The translations under genes were made by a program, and so were the position numbers. Positions 24,813 through 25,457 of a DNA stretch of 25,457 nt are shown one piece after another. The DNA is taken from contig SXSO01000145.1 of NCBI GenBank assembly GCA_005792205.1, positions 1 through 25,457 on the forward strand, written 5' to 3'. Below the pieces are notes generated by a model. It made no database searches. It had not been told where the DNA came from and saw only the letters and a program-made list of their open reading frames with translations. Position 1 is the first letter of the stretch. Every line of letters starts with the position of its first letter. This DNA comes from Bacteroidota bacterium (lineage in GTDB: Bacteria > Bacteroidota > Ignavibacteria > UBA10030 > F1-140-MAGs086).

Positions 24813-25457
24813 TTAATTTTCTTTTAGTGCTTTTTTGCGAAGGAGATATTTTGGTTTTTTATTTTTTTCAACAGTTGCTTTTGTAATAATACATTTTTTT
24901 ATTTCTCTATTTCCAGAAACATTGTAAAGAATTTCTGTCATAAAATTTTCCATGATTGAACGAAGTCCTCTTGCGCCGCTTCCTTTTTTCATAGCCAATT
25001 TCACTATTGATTTTAATGCGCTTTTTTCAAATTCTAATTCTATGTTTTCCAATTCCAAAAGTTTTTGATATTGTTTTATAATTGCGTTTTTTGGTTTTGA
25101 CAAAATATTTATCAACGCATTTTCATCCAATGAATGAAGCGAAGCAACAACGGGAAGTCGCCCAATAAATTCGGGGATAAAACCAAAATGGAGTAAATCT
25201 TGTGTTTCAATTTTATTTAATAAATCGTCTTTTGTCAATTCTTTTTTAGAAGAAATATTTGCGCCAAATCCTATTGATTGTTGATTTATTCTTCTTGAAA
25301 TAATTTTTTCAACTCCATCAAACGCTCCACCACAAATAAATAAAATGTTTTTTGTATTGATATTTACAAGAGGTTGTTCGGGATGTTTTCTTCCACCCTG
25401 TGGTGGCACATTGGCTACAGTTCCTTCAAGCATTTTCAATAATGCCTGCTGAACGCC
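24813..25457 (-). CDS. clpX: ATP-dependent Clp protease ATP-binding subunit ClpX (C-terminal part)
   Basis: The minus-strand frame runs off the window at 25457, reading GVQQALLKMLEGTVANVPP from its first visible codon. About 214 residues are present, the second half of this hexameric AAA+ unfoldase that feeds ClpP. Visible features are the RKH loop (GGRKHPEQP), NILFICGGAFDGVEK, GFIPEFIGRLPVV (arginine-finger region), the small AAA+ domain, and sensor 2 in GSGARGLRSIME. The zinc-binding N-domain and Walker motifs lie outside the window. The C-terminus ends in a basic tail (KKPKYLLRKKALKEN). The downstream gap holds repeat copy D and a shared terminator. Confidence 0.94.
   Translation of the reverse strand, partial: GVQQALLKMLEGTVANVPPQGGRKHPEQPLVNINTKNILFICGGAFDGVEKIISRRINQQSIGFGANISSKKELTKDDLLNKIETQDLLHFGFIPEFIGRLPVVASLHSLDENALINILSKPKNAIIKQYQKLLELENIELEFEKSALKSIVKLAMKKGSGARGLRSIMENFMTEILYNVSGNREIKKCIITKATVEKNKKPKYLLRKKALKEN

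Overview
This is a 25.5 kb, very AT-rich bacterial segment. It most likely comes from the Bacteroidota/Chlorobiota (FCB) side of the tree, close to Ignavibacteria- or Kapabacteria-like lineages. Three things point there. A secreted nuclease ends in a type IX secretion (type A) sorting tail with the NFPNPFNP signature. A zinc-peptidase/TolB-propeller/outer-membrane-barrel fusion protein is present. A candidate promoter matches the Bacteroidota TTTG / TAnnTTTG pattern. This placement is inference; no rRNA is present.

Layout. 22-2883: a TatD nuclease and a HEAT-repeat/cyclophilin protein, a short operon. 2884-3438: noncoding, with repeat copy A. 3439-6672: thiolase, 3-hydroxyacyl-CoA dehydrogenase and acyl-CoA dehydrogenase, a short-chain acyl-CoA module without its crotonase. 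6673-7436: noncoding, with a terminator hairpin, repeat copy B, a promoter and a structured leader. 7437-15514: a tightly packed run of RNase G, transaldolase, GcvT, ComB, an M23/LysM peptidase and the large outer-membrane fusion protein. 15519-15592 (minus): tRNA-Arg(UCG). 15646-21452: polysaccharide flippase, polysaccharide deacetylase broken in frame at a 12-A tract, a decayed spacer with repeat copy C, glycosyltransferase, and the catalytic subunit of methylmalonyl-CoA mutase. 21449-22846 (minus): a SufS/CsdA-type cysteine desulfurase. 22919-24565: a T9SS-exported endonuclease I. 24566-24812: terminator and repeat copy D. 24813-25457 (minus): the C-terminal part of ClpX, cut by the window edge.

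How the genes fit together. The acyl-CoA genes and methylmalonyl-CoA mutase fit fatty-acid or propionate-type carbon flow. The flippase, deacetylase and glycosyltransferase look like surface-polysaccharide assembly. The M23 peptidase and outer-membrane protein concern the cell envelope. The rest is housekeeping.

The least explained part is the noncoding DNA. All four gaps over 200 bp carry pieces of one modular repeat family, always in the same orientation. It is built from short inverted repeats, and one hairpin position is filled by two unrelated hairpin sequences. Separately, the RNase G leader holds an 11-bp stem enclosing a 9-bp hairpin, which suggests autoregulation. No CRISPR array, transposase or phage gene was seen.
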